From assembly GCF_001688725.2 (NCBI RefSeq), contig NZ_CP015401.2, positions 2,976,001 through 3,040,000 of the forward strand: DNA of 64,000 nucleotides, read 5' to 3'. The notes below the pieces were generated by a model. It did not search any database. It worked only from the letters and a program-made list of their open reading frames with translations, and was not told the origin of the DNA. Shown here piece after piece: positions 37,036 through 46,047 of this stretch. Origin of the DNA: Bacteroides caecimuris. GTDB lineage: Bacteria > Bacteroidota > Bacteroidia > Bacteroidales > Bacteroidaceae. Position numbers and translations under genes: made by a program. Positions within the stretch are counted from its first letter, which is position 1; each line of letters opens with the position of its first letter.

Positions 37036-38100
37036 ATGAAATACAATATGAAACGAAATTTAATTTATTACACCCTAATATTTTTCTCATTCACAATCTT
37101 TTTTTTCTCTTGTGATGATAGAAAAGAGGACGACAGACTGTTAATGAACACCCATGACATGTGCGAACAGGTTGTTTATAAAAATGTCATCATGATGAAT
37201 GGCAAAAAGGTAGAAGCAAGCAGACTTGAATTTATACAACAAGAATCCTCTTCTGTCTTTTTAATGAAAATGTATGGTATTATTCCATTGGAAGACGGAG
37301 TTCCGGTTATAGTGGAAGCTATACCGGATAAAGATGAAATACGTTTCACGGGAAAGTCAAATGATGTACGCTATCAATTGGAGGTAGAAGGACGATACAC
37401 CCATCTACAACTAAAAAGTTCAACTGTTTCAAACGAACCGTTTGTAGAAATGAATTGTAAATACAAGGTGCTACCGCAATGCGGGCTCTTGGAAAAACCT
37501 TTCATATTCCGCTTAGACACAGAGTGCATGTTTTTTTTGAATCATAGAGACGAAACAATAGAATGGAATGGACAAACGTTACCTAAGATTGAATTCATGC
37601 AAACAACCTTAGAACATATTCGTGAACGGTTAGCAAAAGAAGTACAGGCTATCAAGCTTATTTTTCATGAGGACTCATCCTTGGATATATGGATGAAAAC
37701 GACAGGGAGCATGGATTTCACTTTGTGGATGAATGTACAGTATTGGTTTTTGAATACTTCAGAAAATCTATATCTTGAATTAACAACTACACAAACTGAA
37801 CTCTTTTATCAACAATGGACAGGTAAACCCACCATGTTCTCTCCTCCTTTCATATCTTTCGATTCAAACAGGAATTTATTGCCGTTGTTCTACAGTTCGG
37901 ACGAAAAACTATCTTTGGCAATCATTGCACCTTTTTGTTATTCAATGGCTTATTGCTATCTAAAATCCAAAGGATGTGAAGATTTGACCGAGGAAGAGCA
38001 CGATGAACTTTCTATATTTTTGGAAATCATAAGAGAAGGGCATCGGCTGAATTCTTGGCAGGTATATTTGCAATCTGAACTTGTGAAATCTTCCGAATGA
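37036..38100 (+). CDS. Hypothetical lipoprotein, partner of the preceding gene
   Basis: A 354-residue protein with a hydrophobic N-terminus and lipobox-like FFFSCDD (Cys26), so probably exported and lipidated. The pattern KNVIMMNGKKVEASRLEFIQ and FTGKSNDVRYQLEVEG recalls the repeated beta-domains of DUF4925-type Bacteroides lipoproteins, but I am not sure of that family. Two in-frame ATGs (37036, 37048) are possible starts. It is AT-rich like its neighbour, sits one base behind it and is followed by a strong terminator, giving a two-gene operon inserted between hisS and a housekeeping-type metalloprotease gene. Confidence 0.72.
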   Translation: MKYNMKRNLIYYTLIFFSFTIFFFSCDDRKEDDRLLMNTHDMCEQVVYKNVIMMNGKKVEASRLEFIQQESSSVFLMKMYGIIPLEDGVPVIVEAIPDKDEIRFTGKSNDVRYQLEVEGRYTHLQLKSSTVSNEPFVEMNCKYKVLPQCGLLEKPFIFRLDTECMFFLNHRDETIEWNGQTLPKIEFMQTTLEHIRERLAKEVQAIKLIFHEDSSLDIWMKTTGSMDFTLWMNVQYWFLNTSENLYLELTTTQTELFYQQWTGKPTMFSPPFISFDSNRNLLPLFYSSDEKLSLAIIAPFCYSMAYCYLKSKGCEDLTEEEHDELSIFLEIIREGHRLNSWQVYLQSELVKSSE

Positions 38101-38171
38101 TTCCGCAAGAAACATGATTTGTCCTATTTGTATTTCAATCGAATTACATTCTCCAAAACACCAATAAGAAA

Positions 38172-38225
38172 GATGTCGGAAAATCAAAAAGCATAACAAT
38201 CTTTTTCAATTTTCCGACATCCTTT
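38172..38225 (+). terminator. Terminator of the AT-rich lipoprotein pair
   Basis: GATGTCGGAAAAT (38172-38184) pairs with ATTTTCCGACATC (38209-38221), 13 bp perfect, followed by CTTTT. Confidence 0.8.
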
Positions 38226-38266
38226 TATAAACAGAAACAAAACGAACGCATTCCCCGCTCTGCCTC

Positions 38267-38947
38267 TTAGTCTCTTCTACCCATGAAAATCATGATATAG
38301 TAAACCAATGTAGCCAATGAGCCCAATGCAGCAACTACATATGTATAAGCAGCAGAACGAAGAGCATCTTCAGCTTGTGCATGATTATACGAGTTAGTAA
38401 TGCCGGATGAACTCAGCCAAACGAGTGCGCGCTTACTTGCATTGATTTCCACCGGCAGCGTAATAAAGCTGAACAGGGTAGTCATGGCAAACAGAATAAT
38501 ACCTGCCAGCAGCAATTGCGGGAAAGTGTTTACCATCAAGATACCACCCAACAGAACCCATGTCATAATGGAAGAGGCAAAGTTCACCACCGGAACCAGC
38601 GCACTACGCATCTTCAAAGGAGCATACATACGCGCATGTTGCACAGCATGGCCACATTCGTGAGCTGCTACGGCAGCCGCCATAATACTATTGCTTTCAT
38701 ACACCCCTTCACTCAAATTCACCGTTTTGTTAGTCGGATTATAGTGGTCGGTCAACTGCCCAGGCGTATGTGTCACCTGCACATCATAAATTCCATTGTC
38801 ATGCAACATCTTCAAAGCTACGTCGCGTCCTGTCATGCCGTTTCCGGTAGGAATCTTGGAGTACTTCTTGAACTTGTTCTGCAAATTCATCTGTACCAAC
38901 CAACTTACTACGGCAATTCCAATAAATAATACCCAATAAGACATCAT
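38267..38947 (-). CDS. Membrane zinc metallopeptidase (YugP-like)
   Basis: A 226-residue inner-membrane protein of the neutral zinc metallopeptidase family. The zinc motif HExxH is in AAHECGHAVQHA (residues about 92-96). Hydrophobic spans lie at the N-terminus (VLFIGIAVVSWLVQ), at about 125-175 (MTWVLLGGILMV and ILFAMTTLFSFITL) and at the C-terminus. Length fits the family. Its biological substrate is unknown. Monocistronic, between two terminators. Confidence 0.88.
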   Translation of the reverse strand: MMSYWVLFIGIAVVSWLVQMNLQNKFKKYSKIPTGNGMTGRDVALKMLHDNGIYDVQVTHTPGQLTDHYNPTNKTVNLSEGVYESNSIMAAAVAAHECGHAVQHARMYAPLKMRSALVPVVNFASSIMTWVLLGGILMVNTFPQLLLAGIILFAMTTLFSFITLPVEINASKRALVWLSSSGITNSYNHAQAEDALRSAAYTYVVAALGSLATLVYYIMIFMGRRD

Positions 38948-39005
38948 ATACTTTTCATTTTAATTATTACTCTATATCTATATAAACAAATAGTTTGCCA
39001 AAAGT

Positions 39006-39041
39006 AAGGGGAAACTACCAATGTCAGGATAGTTTCCCCTT
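39006..39041 (-). terminator. Terminator of the second GH29 fucosidase gene
   Basis: AAGGGGAAACTA (39006-39017) pairs with TAGTTTCCCCTT (39030-39041), a 12-bp perfect stem; on the minus strand it is followed by ACTTTTGG. Located 25 bp after the fucosidase stop. Confidence 0.7.
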
Positions 39042-39066
39042 GCTTTTATGAAGAATTATCTAAAAA

Positions 39067-40377
39067 TTAGTCAATTGTAAGTTCTACTACATAGTCAATA
39101 TCTTTCGGCACATCAGCAAACTCCAGCACAACACCTGCTTTCGTTTTGGTAAAGCGAACCGGGGACTGGTCTTTGAACAGCACCGCTTTCTTCACTTTCT
39201 TATCTGCCAAAGGCAGGAACAACGCTCTATCTTTCAGATTGAGGATATGCACATAGAGCTTATTGCCTTTCTGTGTCGTCACTCCCCAGTCATGCGGGGC
39301 AACTGCACCGCTGCGTGTTCCGTAAATCGTTTCACCATATTTTTTCATCCACTCTCCCATCTCTGCCAAGCGTTGTACAGCTACTGCAGGAAGCTCACCA
39401 TCGGGTTGAGGACCGATATTCATCAAGAGATTGGCATTTTTACCGGCTGCCTTCACCAAATAATGAATCAATGTCTTTGTTGACTTATAATTCTGGTCGG
39501 TAATCTTATACCCCCACATACCATTCATTGTTTCACAAGTTTCTAAAGGCAGGCGACTGATCTCCTGTCCCGAAAGTCCCGCTGAATTTTCACCTGGCAG
39601 GTCACGTTCGAAAATCTGAATATCTTCACCTGCAAAAGGCGTCTGATGATGATTGTTACCGATAAGGCATCCCGGCTGGAGCTTATGAATCAATGCGTAT
39701 TGTTCAGGGAGTTCCCAGTCGAAATTTTTATTCTGGTCCTGATCCCACCATCCGTCAAACCAGATGGCACCAATCGGACCATAATTTGTCAGCAACTCCG
39801 TCAACTGGTTATTCATAAATTGATAATAGCTTTTCCAATCCCCTTTCGAATTGGGGCGTCCTGTTCCTCGTCCGGTACGTCCCCAGGGATAATCTTCGCG
39901 CACCCAGTCGAGATGCGAATAGTAGAAATGAAGTTTGATTTCGTGTTTCGCACAAGCGGCTGCCAGTTCTTTCACGATGTCACGCTTGAAAGGAGTAGCC
40001 TTGACTACATTATAGTCCGAATATTGGGTATCGAACATAGAAAATCCCTCGTGATGACGGGTAGTGAAACAGATATATTTCGCTCCCGAAGCCTTGATAG
40101 CCTCTACCCATTTGTCCGCATCAAACTTGGAAGGATAGAAACCGCCTGCCAGTTTGGCATATTCTTTATAATCCAGATTATTATTTGTCATAGTCCACTC
40201 ACCGGTAGCGAGCATGGCATACAATCCCCAATGAAGGAAAATACCAAACTTATTGTCCTGAAATTCCTGACGTGCTTTCAGGTTCTCTTCGGTGGGTTGA
40301 TAAGAAGAAGAAGATTGTGCAAATGCACTAACGCCCATTGCGAGCAATAAAAGAAAAGAAATAAAACGTGTTTTCAT
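39067..40377 (-). CDS. GH29 alpha-L-fucosidase (secreted, single-domain)
   Basis: A 436-residue fucosidase with a signal peptide (1-20, ending SAFA) rather than a lipobox. The GH29 barrel covers about residues 30-350 with LHWGLYAMLATGEW, TTRHHEGFSMFD, HFYYSHLDWVREDYPWG and GAIWFDGWWD; Asp208 is the expected nucleophile. The acid/base is probably one of the Glu residues near 257-263 (IFERDLPGEN), which I cannot fix. A short C-terminal beta domain follows. It differs clearly from the fucosidase at 395-2269, which carries discoidin domains and a lipid anchor. Stands alone between the metallopeptidase and purA. Confidence 0.92.
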   Translation of the reverse strand: MKTRFISFLLLLAMGVSAFAQSSSSYQPTEENLKARQEFQDNKFGIFLHWGLYAMLATGEWTMTNNNLDYKEYAKLAGGFYPSKFDADKWVEAIKASGAKYICFTTRHHEGFSMFDTQYSDYNVVKATPFKRDIVKELAAACAKHEIKLHFYYSHLDWVREDYPWGRTGRGTGRPNSKGDWKSYYQFMNNQLTELLTNYGPIGAIWFDGWWDQDQNKNFDWELPEQYALIHKLQPGCLIGNNHHQTPFAGEDIQIFERDLPGENSAGLSGQEISRLPLETCETMNGMWGYKITDQNYKSTKTLIHYLVKAAGKNANLLMNIGPQPDGELPAVAVQRLAEMGEWMKKYGETIYGTRSGAVAPHDWGVTTQKGNKLYVHILNLKDRALFLPLADKKVKKAVLFKDQSPVRFTKTKAGVVLEFADVPKDIDYVVELTID

Positions 40378-40433
40378 AAGCGCGATTATTTATGTGTATA
40401 AAAAAAATAGACAACAAGAAGTCTGAATAAAGA

Positions 40434-40461
40434 AAGGCGGAGATAAAAAAAACTCCGCCTT
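40434..40461 (-). terminator. Terminator of fur-purA
   Basis: AAGGCGGAG (40434-40442) and CTCCGCCTT (40453-40461) form a 9-bp stem, followed on the minus strand by TCTTTATTC; 23 bp after the purA stop. Confidence 0.75.
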
Positions 40462-40484
40462 CCCCCTATATAATTACCAGATTG

Positions 40485-41756
40485 TTATTCTCCAGTATAA
40501 CGTTCGATAGTCTGTGCCCTGTCCGGTCCTACAGATACAATCTTGATTTCTACACCAAGCTGTTCTTCCAGGAAAGTCAGGTAAGCATTGAATTCTTCCG
40601 GGAATTCATCTTCATTCTGCATCTTGGTCATATCTGTCTGCCAGCCCGGAAGCTCTGCATATACAGGTTCTACGCCTTCTGTGATGTCATACGGGAAATA
40701 ATCGATTTCTTCACCATTCACTTTGTAAGCAACACAAGCTTTGATTGTTTCGAAAGTATCGAGTACATCGCTCTTCATCATAATCAATTTGGTAACTCCG
40801 TTTATCATAACGGAATACTTCAACGCTACCAGATCGATCCATCCGCAACGACGTTTACGACCGGTTACAGAACCAAATTCATGTCCCAACGTACACATCT
40901 TGTCGCCTGTTTCGTCAAACAGTTCTGACGGGAACGGACCTGCTCCTACACGAGTACAGTATGCCTTGAAGATACCATATACTTCACCAATACGGTTAGG
41001 TGCCACGCCAAGTCCGGTGCAGGCTCCCGCACATACGGTATTGGAAGAAGTCACAAACGGATATGAACCGAAATCAATATCAAGCATAGTACCCTGCGCT
41101 CCTTCACAAAGCACGCTCTTACCATCCTTCAACAGGTTATTCACTTCATGTTCGCTATCTACGAAATGGAATTGTTTCAGGTATTCGATACCTTCCAACC
41201 ATGTTTTTTCCAGTTCAGTAAGATCGTATTCATAATTCAAGCTCTTCAGAATTTGTTCGTGACGAGCTTTCGCAGCAGCATACTTCTGGTCGAAGTTATG
41301 AAGAATATCACCTACACGAACACCGTTACGGCTCACTTTATCCGTGTAAGTAGGACCGATACCCTTACCGGTAGTTCCTACTTTAGCATCGCCTTTAGCT
41401 GCTTCGTATGCAGCATCCAGAATACGGTGTGTCGGAAGAATAAGATGAGCTTTCTTTGAGATGTGCAAACGTTCTTTCAACGGATGCCCTGATGCTTCAA
41501 GCGCCTCAGCCTCTGCTTTGAACAGTGCCGGATCAAGTACCACACCATTACCGATGATGTTTACCTTGTTTCCCTGAAAAATACCGGAAGGAATAGAGCG
41601 AAGCACATACTTCTGTCCCTCGAACTCAAGTGTATGACCGGCATTCGGGCCGCCCTGGAAACGGGCAACCACATCATACTTAGGTGTTAAAACGTCGACT
41701 ACTTTTCCTTTACCTTCGTCGCCCCATTGTAATCCTAAAAGAACATCTACTTTCAT
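40485..41756 (-). CDS. purA: Adenylosuccinate synthetase
   Basis: A 423-residue GTP-dependent enzyme joining IMP and aspartate, the first committed step to AMP. Typical segments: GLQWGDEGKGKVVDVLTPKY at the N-terminus (P-loop-like with the catalytic Asp), GGPNAGHTL, GTTGKGIGPTYTDK, EGAQGTMLDIDFG and GRKRRCGWIDLVAL. Full length. Its start codon overlaps the fur stop in an ATGA, so it is translated in step with the regulator. Confidence 0.98.
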   Translation of the reverse strand: MKVDVLLGLQWGDEGKGKVVDVLTPKYDVVARFQGGPNAGHTLEFEGQKYVLRSIPSGIFQGNKVNIIGNGVVLDPALFKAEAEALEASGHPLKERLHISKKAHLILPTHRILDAAYEAAKGDAKVGTTGKGIGPTYTDKVSRNGVRVGDILHNFDQKYAAAKARHEQILKSLNYEYDLTELEKTWLEGIEYLKQFHFVDSEHEVNNLLKDGKSVLCEGAQGTMLDIDFGSYPFVTSSNTVCAGACTGLGVAPNRIGEVYGIFKAYCTRVGAGPFPSELFDETGDKMCTLGHEFGSVTGRKRRCGWIDLVALKYSVMINGVTKLIMMKSDVLDTFETIKACVAYKVNGEEIDYFPYDITEGVEPVYAELPGWQTDMTKMQNEDEFPEEFNAYLTFLEEQLGVEIKIVSVGPDRAQTIERYTGE

Positions 41757-42244
41757 TTTTCTTTTTTATTGTTGTTATTTACTTTTTTCCGTTTGTTAGC
41801 TCTGTCGCACTTACTACATACTCCATATATATATAAAGAGTAATGCGAAAGCTGGAAGCGGCTCAATTTCGTATTTTCAATGGCTTGCTGCAGTTCCTCG
41901 TTCTGAAACTCGGTCACTTTACCACATTGAGTACATATCTGATGATGATGTGTCTCTCGATTATATGATTTCTCGTATTGGGAGGAAGTACCAAACTGAT
42001 GCTTAATGACCAGCCGTGCATTGATAAGAAGGATAATGGTGTTGTAAAGGGTCGCCCGGCTCACCCGGAAATTCTCTTGGTCCATCATCCGTGAATAAAG
42101 CATGTCTATATCGAAATGACCATCGATAGAATAGATTGTATCGAGTATGGCATAGCGTTCAGGAGTCTTTCGATGCCCGTTCGCTGTGAGATATTCCGTG
42201 AATATCTGCCTTACTGTATCTTTCACGTTTTGAGTTTCCATCAT
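41753..42244 (-). CDS. Fur-family metal- or peroxide-responsive repressor
   Basis: A 163-residue Fur superfamily regulator. Winged-helix N-terminal domain (about 10-90; KTPERYAILDTIYSIDGHFD and VSRATLYNTIILLINARLVI), then the dimerisation/metal domain with HHHQICTQCGKVTEF and YGVCSKCDRA, two CxxC pairs of the structural zinc site. A Lys/Asn tail ends the protein. Whether it answers to iron (Fur), zinc (Zur) or peroxide (PerR) cannot be settled by eye. The promoter at 42264-42293 drives a fur-purA unit with overlapping stop and start. Confidence 0.9.
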   Translation of the reverse strand: MMETQNVKDTVRQIFTEYLTANGHRKTPERYAILDTIYSIDGHFDIDMLYSRMMDQENFRVSRATLYNTIILLINARLVIKHQFGTSSQYEKSYNRETHHHQICTQCGKVTEFQNEELQQAIENTKLSRFQLSHYSLYIYGVCSKCDRANKRKKVNNNNKKEK

Positions 42245-42263
42245 CAGCCAAAATTAGCGCGAA

Positions 42264-42293
42264 CAAAGTTAAGCCTTTTTTGCGGAAAGCAAA
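42264..42293 (-). promoter_or_regulatory. Probable promoter of fur-purA
   Basis: On the minus strand TTTG (plus 42290-42293) is followed after 18 bp by TAACTTTG (plus 42264-42271), about 20 bp before the fur start. Confidence 0.6.
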
Positions 42294-42414
42294 TGATAAA
42301 GAGAAGTTTTTTTAGTTCATCACAGAGTTAGACAGTTTTTTTATAAATTAAGTGGAGACTATCATTCGTTTTGTAGATTGGCTTATATAATAAACAAATA
42401 ACAAGATGGTTTAT

Positions 42415-42452
42415 TTTTTAGACGCGTCATCCGTGTTATCCGCGTCTAAAAA
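42415..42452. repeat. Perfect 12-bp inverted repeat downstream of the AlkD-like gene
   Basis: TTTTTAGACGCG (42415-42426) and CGCGTCTAAAAA (42441-42452). It lies in the 252-bp gap between the AlkD-like gene and fur. On the minus strand the stem is followed by A rather than U residues, so it is not a standard terminator, though it may stabilise the mRNA end. Confidence 0.55.
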
Positions 42453-42496
42453 TTAAACCGTTATTTAATAAAAGGACTTACCGCATGGAAATAAGA

Positions 42497-43162
42497 TTAG
42501 TCTACAGCAAGCTCCTCTTTCACCATATTGTAGAGCATTTGCTCTCCTTCCAAGGTAGAATCAGCCATACCTTCCACCAAGCGGCATACTTGAAAAGCAT
42601 GTTCCTCACTATGCTGCATATATTTGCGGATAACCAGCAAAGCAGCATTACGAATATGATAGCTGTCGGAATGTACCGCACAAATCGCCTGGTCGAGCAA
42701 TTCGCCGGAGGCACGTTCAGTCATATCCCCTTTCTTCATCAGAAGACGGGCGGCAGTCAGGAAACCACAAGTCTGCACATACTCCTGTTCGTCGGCAATC
42801 CAGTGAAAAGATTTGGCCGGAGCATACGGTAAATGTTGGAAGAGATTCATACAAGTCAGTTCTGCTATTTCGATATTCCGGATGTTTTCCACCCAAATAT
42901 CGGCTATCTCGGGATAAAACGTTTCGATCGGCTGAAGCATTCCCGCCAGAATCTTACACTCGCGAATTTCCTCTTTCCATAAAGCCTGCGCCAGGTCATG
43001 ATTCTTTTCGTAACCTTCGGCAATCATCTTGATACGAGGCAGTTCCACTCCGAAATTGAGTTTATAAACCAGCCCTTTCTCGCGCATACTTTGGGACACA
43101 GCCCCGTTCATAGAGAGACGGAGCTGTGTCTTGATATCTTTCAATTGTTCTTTAATATCCAT
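42497..43162 (-). CDS. DNA alkylation repair-like HEAT-repeat protein
   Basis: A 221-residue all-helical protein resembling the AlkD/AlkC-type DNA alkylation repair family, which are HEAT-repeat proteins that recognise alkylated bases. The Lys/Trp-containing segment LAQALWKEEIRECKILAGML and the following repeats (WVENIRNIEIAELTC, AICAVHSDSYHIRNAALLV) fit that fold. Key catalytic residues of AlkD (Trp, Asp, Arg) cannot be assigned securely. It begins 6 bp after the dipeptidyl peptidase gene on the same strand, so it shares its transcript. Confidence 0.75.
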   Translation of the reverse strand: MDIKEQLKDIKTQLRLSMNGAVSQSMREKGLVYKLNFGVELPRIKMIAEGYEKNHDLAQALWKEEIRECKILAGMLQPIETFYPEIADIWVENIRNIEIAELTCMNLFQHLPYAPAKSFHWIADEQEYVQTCGFLTAARLLMKKGDMTERASGELLDQAICAVHSDSYHIRNAALLVIRKYMQHSEEHAFQVCRLVEGMADSTLEGEQMLYNMVKEELAVD

Positions 43163-43168
43163 TTCAGA

Positions 43169-45217
43169 TCAGTTGTTTACGGAAGGCAGCGGAGAATAAT
43201 CAGTGCTGTAACGCATCATTTGTTCTACATAACCTTCATCATAAGAAACCGTGACATCCGTAACATTTCCGTTTTCATCTGTCACCAGTTCGTATTTCGG
43301 ATTCACAAAACCTTTATAAGGAGCCAGATTCAACTTCTTATAACGTTCCAGAACTTCTGCATGTAAAGCCGGATCTACTTTTACGGCATAGTTTTCTACC
43401 AATGCACGGGCACCTTCGAAGTCGCCTGTCGATTTGATTCGCTGAATTTCAGCCAACAATTCGCCGAAAAGCTCGCGCACTTTCTGATAGTCATTGATAA
43501 CCACATAAGTCTTTCCGTCTTTCTTCACCAATTCTACCACTTTATCGGCAGCCCCCTGCTCAAATACCCAACGGGCTATCAATTGGCGGTTGCGCATGTG
43601 AGCTTCTTCCACTGTATTTCCCGGTTCGATACGTACCAACTGCGTCATCAGACCGTTCATCAGATAAGTATAATATTGAGCTTTATAAGCATCGGGAGAA
43701 GAGAGAAGTCCCAGTTCCACCAGCTTGGGGTCAGCCACATAATACAATCCGAACAAATCGGCACGCGCCTCTTCGATGGTAGAGCCGTATGCTTTCAAAG
43801 CATCAGGATCTACACCCGGAAGTAACTTACCGGAACCGTGTCCCAAACATTCGTGCAAGTCCGTATGCAGCTCATCCGTTAAATCAGAATAAGCATCGAT
43901 CAGTTGTATTTCCGCATCGCTATAAACAAATTCTTCGTTGAATCCGTTTCCGTGAGCAGCTTTGTTATAAGCATCTGTTATATTTCCGATTGTCACCGAT
44001 TTAGAACCGTGGTGAGCACGAATCCAGTTTGCATTCGGCAGATTGATACCGATAGCCGTTGCCGGGTAAAGATCACCTGCAAGGATAGCAGCAGTAATCA
44101 CTTTAGCCGATACCCCTTTTACCTTTTCTTTCTTGAAAGATTTATCTACCGGAGAATGATCTTCAAACCACTGCGCATTGCTACTGATTATCTCTGTGCG
44201 GTGAGTTGATTCCAAATCTTTGAAATTCACCAAAGACTCCCAGCTCGCTTTCATACCCAACGGATCGCCATAACTTTCAGTAAATCCATTCACAAAGTCG
44301 ATGCGTGAATCAAGGTCTTTCACCCAGAGAATGGCGTATTCATCGAAATCTTTCAGATTGCCTGTTTCATAGAATTGAATCAGCTTGGTGATAACAGCCT
44401 TCTGTGCCTCATTCTCCGCTACACCTTCCGCTTTTTTCAACCAATAAACAATCTTCTCTATTGCCTGTGTATAGAGTCCGCCTACTTTCCAAACTTTCTC
44501 CTCCAACTTTCCGTTTTCTTTGACCAGCCGACTGTTCAGCCCGTAAGAAACCGGTGTTTCATCTTTCGGATCTTTCAGGGCGCTATAAAAACTCTCTGCC
44601 TCTTTCTGCGTCACTCCGTCATAATAGTTACAAGCAGAGGTCAACACAAGATCTTCGCCATCTGCCTGGTTTACCCGTTTCGGCATAACAGTCGGATCGA
44701 AAATCACCGGAAACAGTTCGGCACAAAGTTGTTCGGCAGTCTGCCCTTTCGCCAACGGCAGCAACTTGGCATCTATACCGAGTACAGCCTGTTTCAAGAA
44801 TTCCTGCGAGAAGTTGGGCACAAACTTCTCCGCACCATAGTGATGATGAATACCATTGGAGAACCATACTCTTTTCAGATACACCTCCATATTTTTAAAA
44901 TCAGGCGTTGTTTTATCTCCCTGATAGTTTGTATATACTGCTTCGAGCATCCGACGGATTCTCAAATTATATTTTCCATTCTGGTCAAACAGAATATCCC
45001 TTCCCTCCAGAGCAGCCTCTGTCAGGTAATAAATCAGTTCCTTCTGTTTCAGCGTCAGTTCCTCAAATCCGGGAACTTTATAACGCAATATCTGTAAATC
45101 AGCAAATTGTTCCACTGTATAATCAAATTTGTCTGCTTCAGCAGTTGTTGTTTTACTTCCTCCGCACGATGTTAAAAGCGTAGCGGCCATTGTCATTAAA
45201 ATCAGTTGTTTTTTCAT
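43169..45217 (-). CDS. Dipeptidyl peptidase III (family M49), lipoprotein form
   Basis: A 682-residue zinc exopeptidase that releases dipeptides from oligopeptide N-termini. The HExxGH motif is His455-ECLG-His460 in HTDLHECLGHGSGK and the second zinc motif is in STIEEARADLFGLYYV (about 482-487). A lipobox LLTSCGG (Cys18) suggests that this one is exported and lipid-anchored, whereas animal DPP III is cytosolic. B. thetaiotaomicron has a well studied enzyme of this kind and the present protein looks like its orthologue. It is the first gene of a unit with the AlkD-like gene. Confidence 0.93.
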   Translation of the reverse strand: MKKQLILMTMAATLLTSCGGSKTTTAEADKFDYTVEQFADLQILRYKVPGFEELTLKQKELIYYLTEAALEGRDILFDQNGKYNLRIRRMLEAVYTNYQGDKTTPDFKNMEVYLKRVWFSNGIHHHYGAEKFVPNFSQEFLKQAVLGIDAKLLPLAKGQTAEQLCAELFPVIFDPTVMPKRVNQADGEDLVLTSACNYYDGVTQKEAESFYSALKDPKDETPVSYGLNSRLVKENGKLEEKVWKVGGLYTQAIEKIVYWLKKAEGVAENEAQKAVITKLIQFYETGNLKDFDEYAILWVKDLDSRIDFVNGFTESYGDPLGMKASWESLVNFKDLESTHRTEIISSNAQWFEDHSPVDKSFKKEKVKGVSAKVITAAILAGDLYPATAIGINLPNANWIRAHHGSKSVTIGNITDAYNKAAHGNGFNEEFVYSDAEIQLIDAYSDLTDELHTDLHECLGHGSGKLLPGVDPDALKAYGSTIEEARADLFGLYYVADPKLVELGLLSSPDAYKAQYYTYLMNGLMTQLVRIEPGNTVEEAHMRNRQLIARWVFEQGAADKVVELVKKDGKTYVVINDYQKVRELFGELLAEIQRIKSTGDFEGARALVENYAVKVDPALHAEVLERYKKLNLAPYKGFVNPKYELVTDENGNVTDVTVSYDEGYVEQMMRYSTDYSPLPSVNN

Positions 45218-45313
45218 AATGCTAGCATTGATTAATTAAAAATGAGAAAAGGAATTATCTCCAAAATCTTTCATTTAGAGGTAATTCCTTTTGACTAATT
45301 TCGGAACGCGCAA

Positions 45314-45778
45314 TTATTTCTTATTTTCGAGATGTTTTTTGCGATATCCATTAGGAGTCTCACCTACGTTTTTATAAAATGCAGCGTAAAAAGATTGACG
45401 ATTTGCAAAGCCCACCATAGCACTAATTTCTTCCACATTTTTGTCGGCATAACGTTTGTCAGTCAATAAATGCAAAGCATCTTTTACTCTGTATTCATTC
45501 AACAGGCAAGAATAATTCATGCCAAAGCGTGAGTTCACTACTGCAGAAAGGTAACGAGTATTCGTCTTCAATTCTTTCGCCAGGTCCTTAGCTGAATATT
45601 CAGGATCTTTGTATTTCTTCTGTACAACGATGATATGCAGAATCTTGTCATACAACTCATCTGCCAATTCTGGTCTAATCAAAGATCTGTATGCAGCCTT
45701 CTTTTCTTTCTTTTCCCTCAAATTGTAGGGACGTTTTTTCGGAGTTTCTTCCGTTTTTTTGTTCTCTAAATCACTCAT
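45314..45778 (-). CDS. AraC-type helix-turn-helix regulator (short)
   Basis: A 154-residue DNA-binding protein consisting of a charged N-terminus (about 1-45, many Lys and Glu) and an AraC/XylS-type double helix-turn-helix domain (about 60-150): SAKDLAKELKTNTRYLSAVV for the first and VEEISAMVGFANRQSFYAAF for the second, ending GETPNGYRKKHL. There is no ligand- or receiver-domain, so it may act alone or be a downstream output. It lies alone on the minus strand; a 269-bp AT-rich gap separates it from divergent recQ, containing a TAACATGTTA palindrome near 45832. Confidence 0.85.
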   Translation of the reverse strand: MSDLENKKTEETPKKRPYNLREKKEKKAAYRSLIRPELADELYDKILHIIVVQKKYKDPEYSAKDLAKELKTNTRYLSAVVNSRFGMNYSCLLNEYRVKDALHLLTDKRYADKNVEEISAMVGFANRQSFYAAFYKNVGETPNGYRKKHLENKK

Positions 45779-46017
45779 TGAATTAACTGGTTAGGGTTCG
45801 TTCATCTGTTATTAATTGCTCATTTGCAACATAACATGTTACAAATGTCTTACTTTTTTTTTAAACACACAATTATTTTGTGCATTTTTTTTCTAATAAA
45901 ACAATCAAAAACATTGAAAAAGAGGGAATAAGTTCGAATAATAAGAAACTTTAACCTTTTTATATTTCATCTCGGAAACTGAAATCTACACATTGCGGAA
46001 ATTGCAAAAGAAAAACG

Positions 46018-46025
46018 TACCTTTG
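46018..46025 (+). promoter_or_regulatory. -7 element of recQ
   Basis: TACCTTTG is a full match to TAnnTTTG 22 bp before the recQ ATG; TTG at 45993-45995 is a possible, slightly distant -33. Confidence 0.55.
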
Positions 46026-46047
46026 CAGCAAGTTAAAACAAGCATCC

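Noticed and set aside
42415..42452. Inverted repeat as intrinsic terminator of the AlkD-like gene
   Set aside because: On the transcribed strand the stem is followed by A, not U, so only a general hairpin is claimed.
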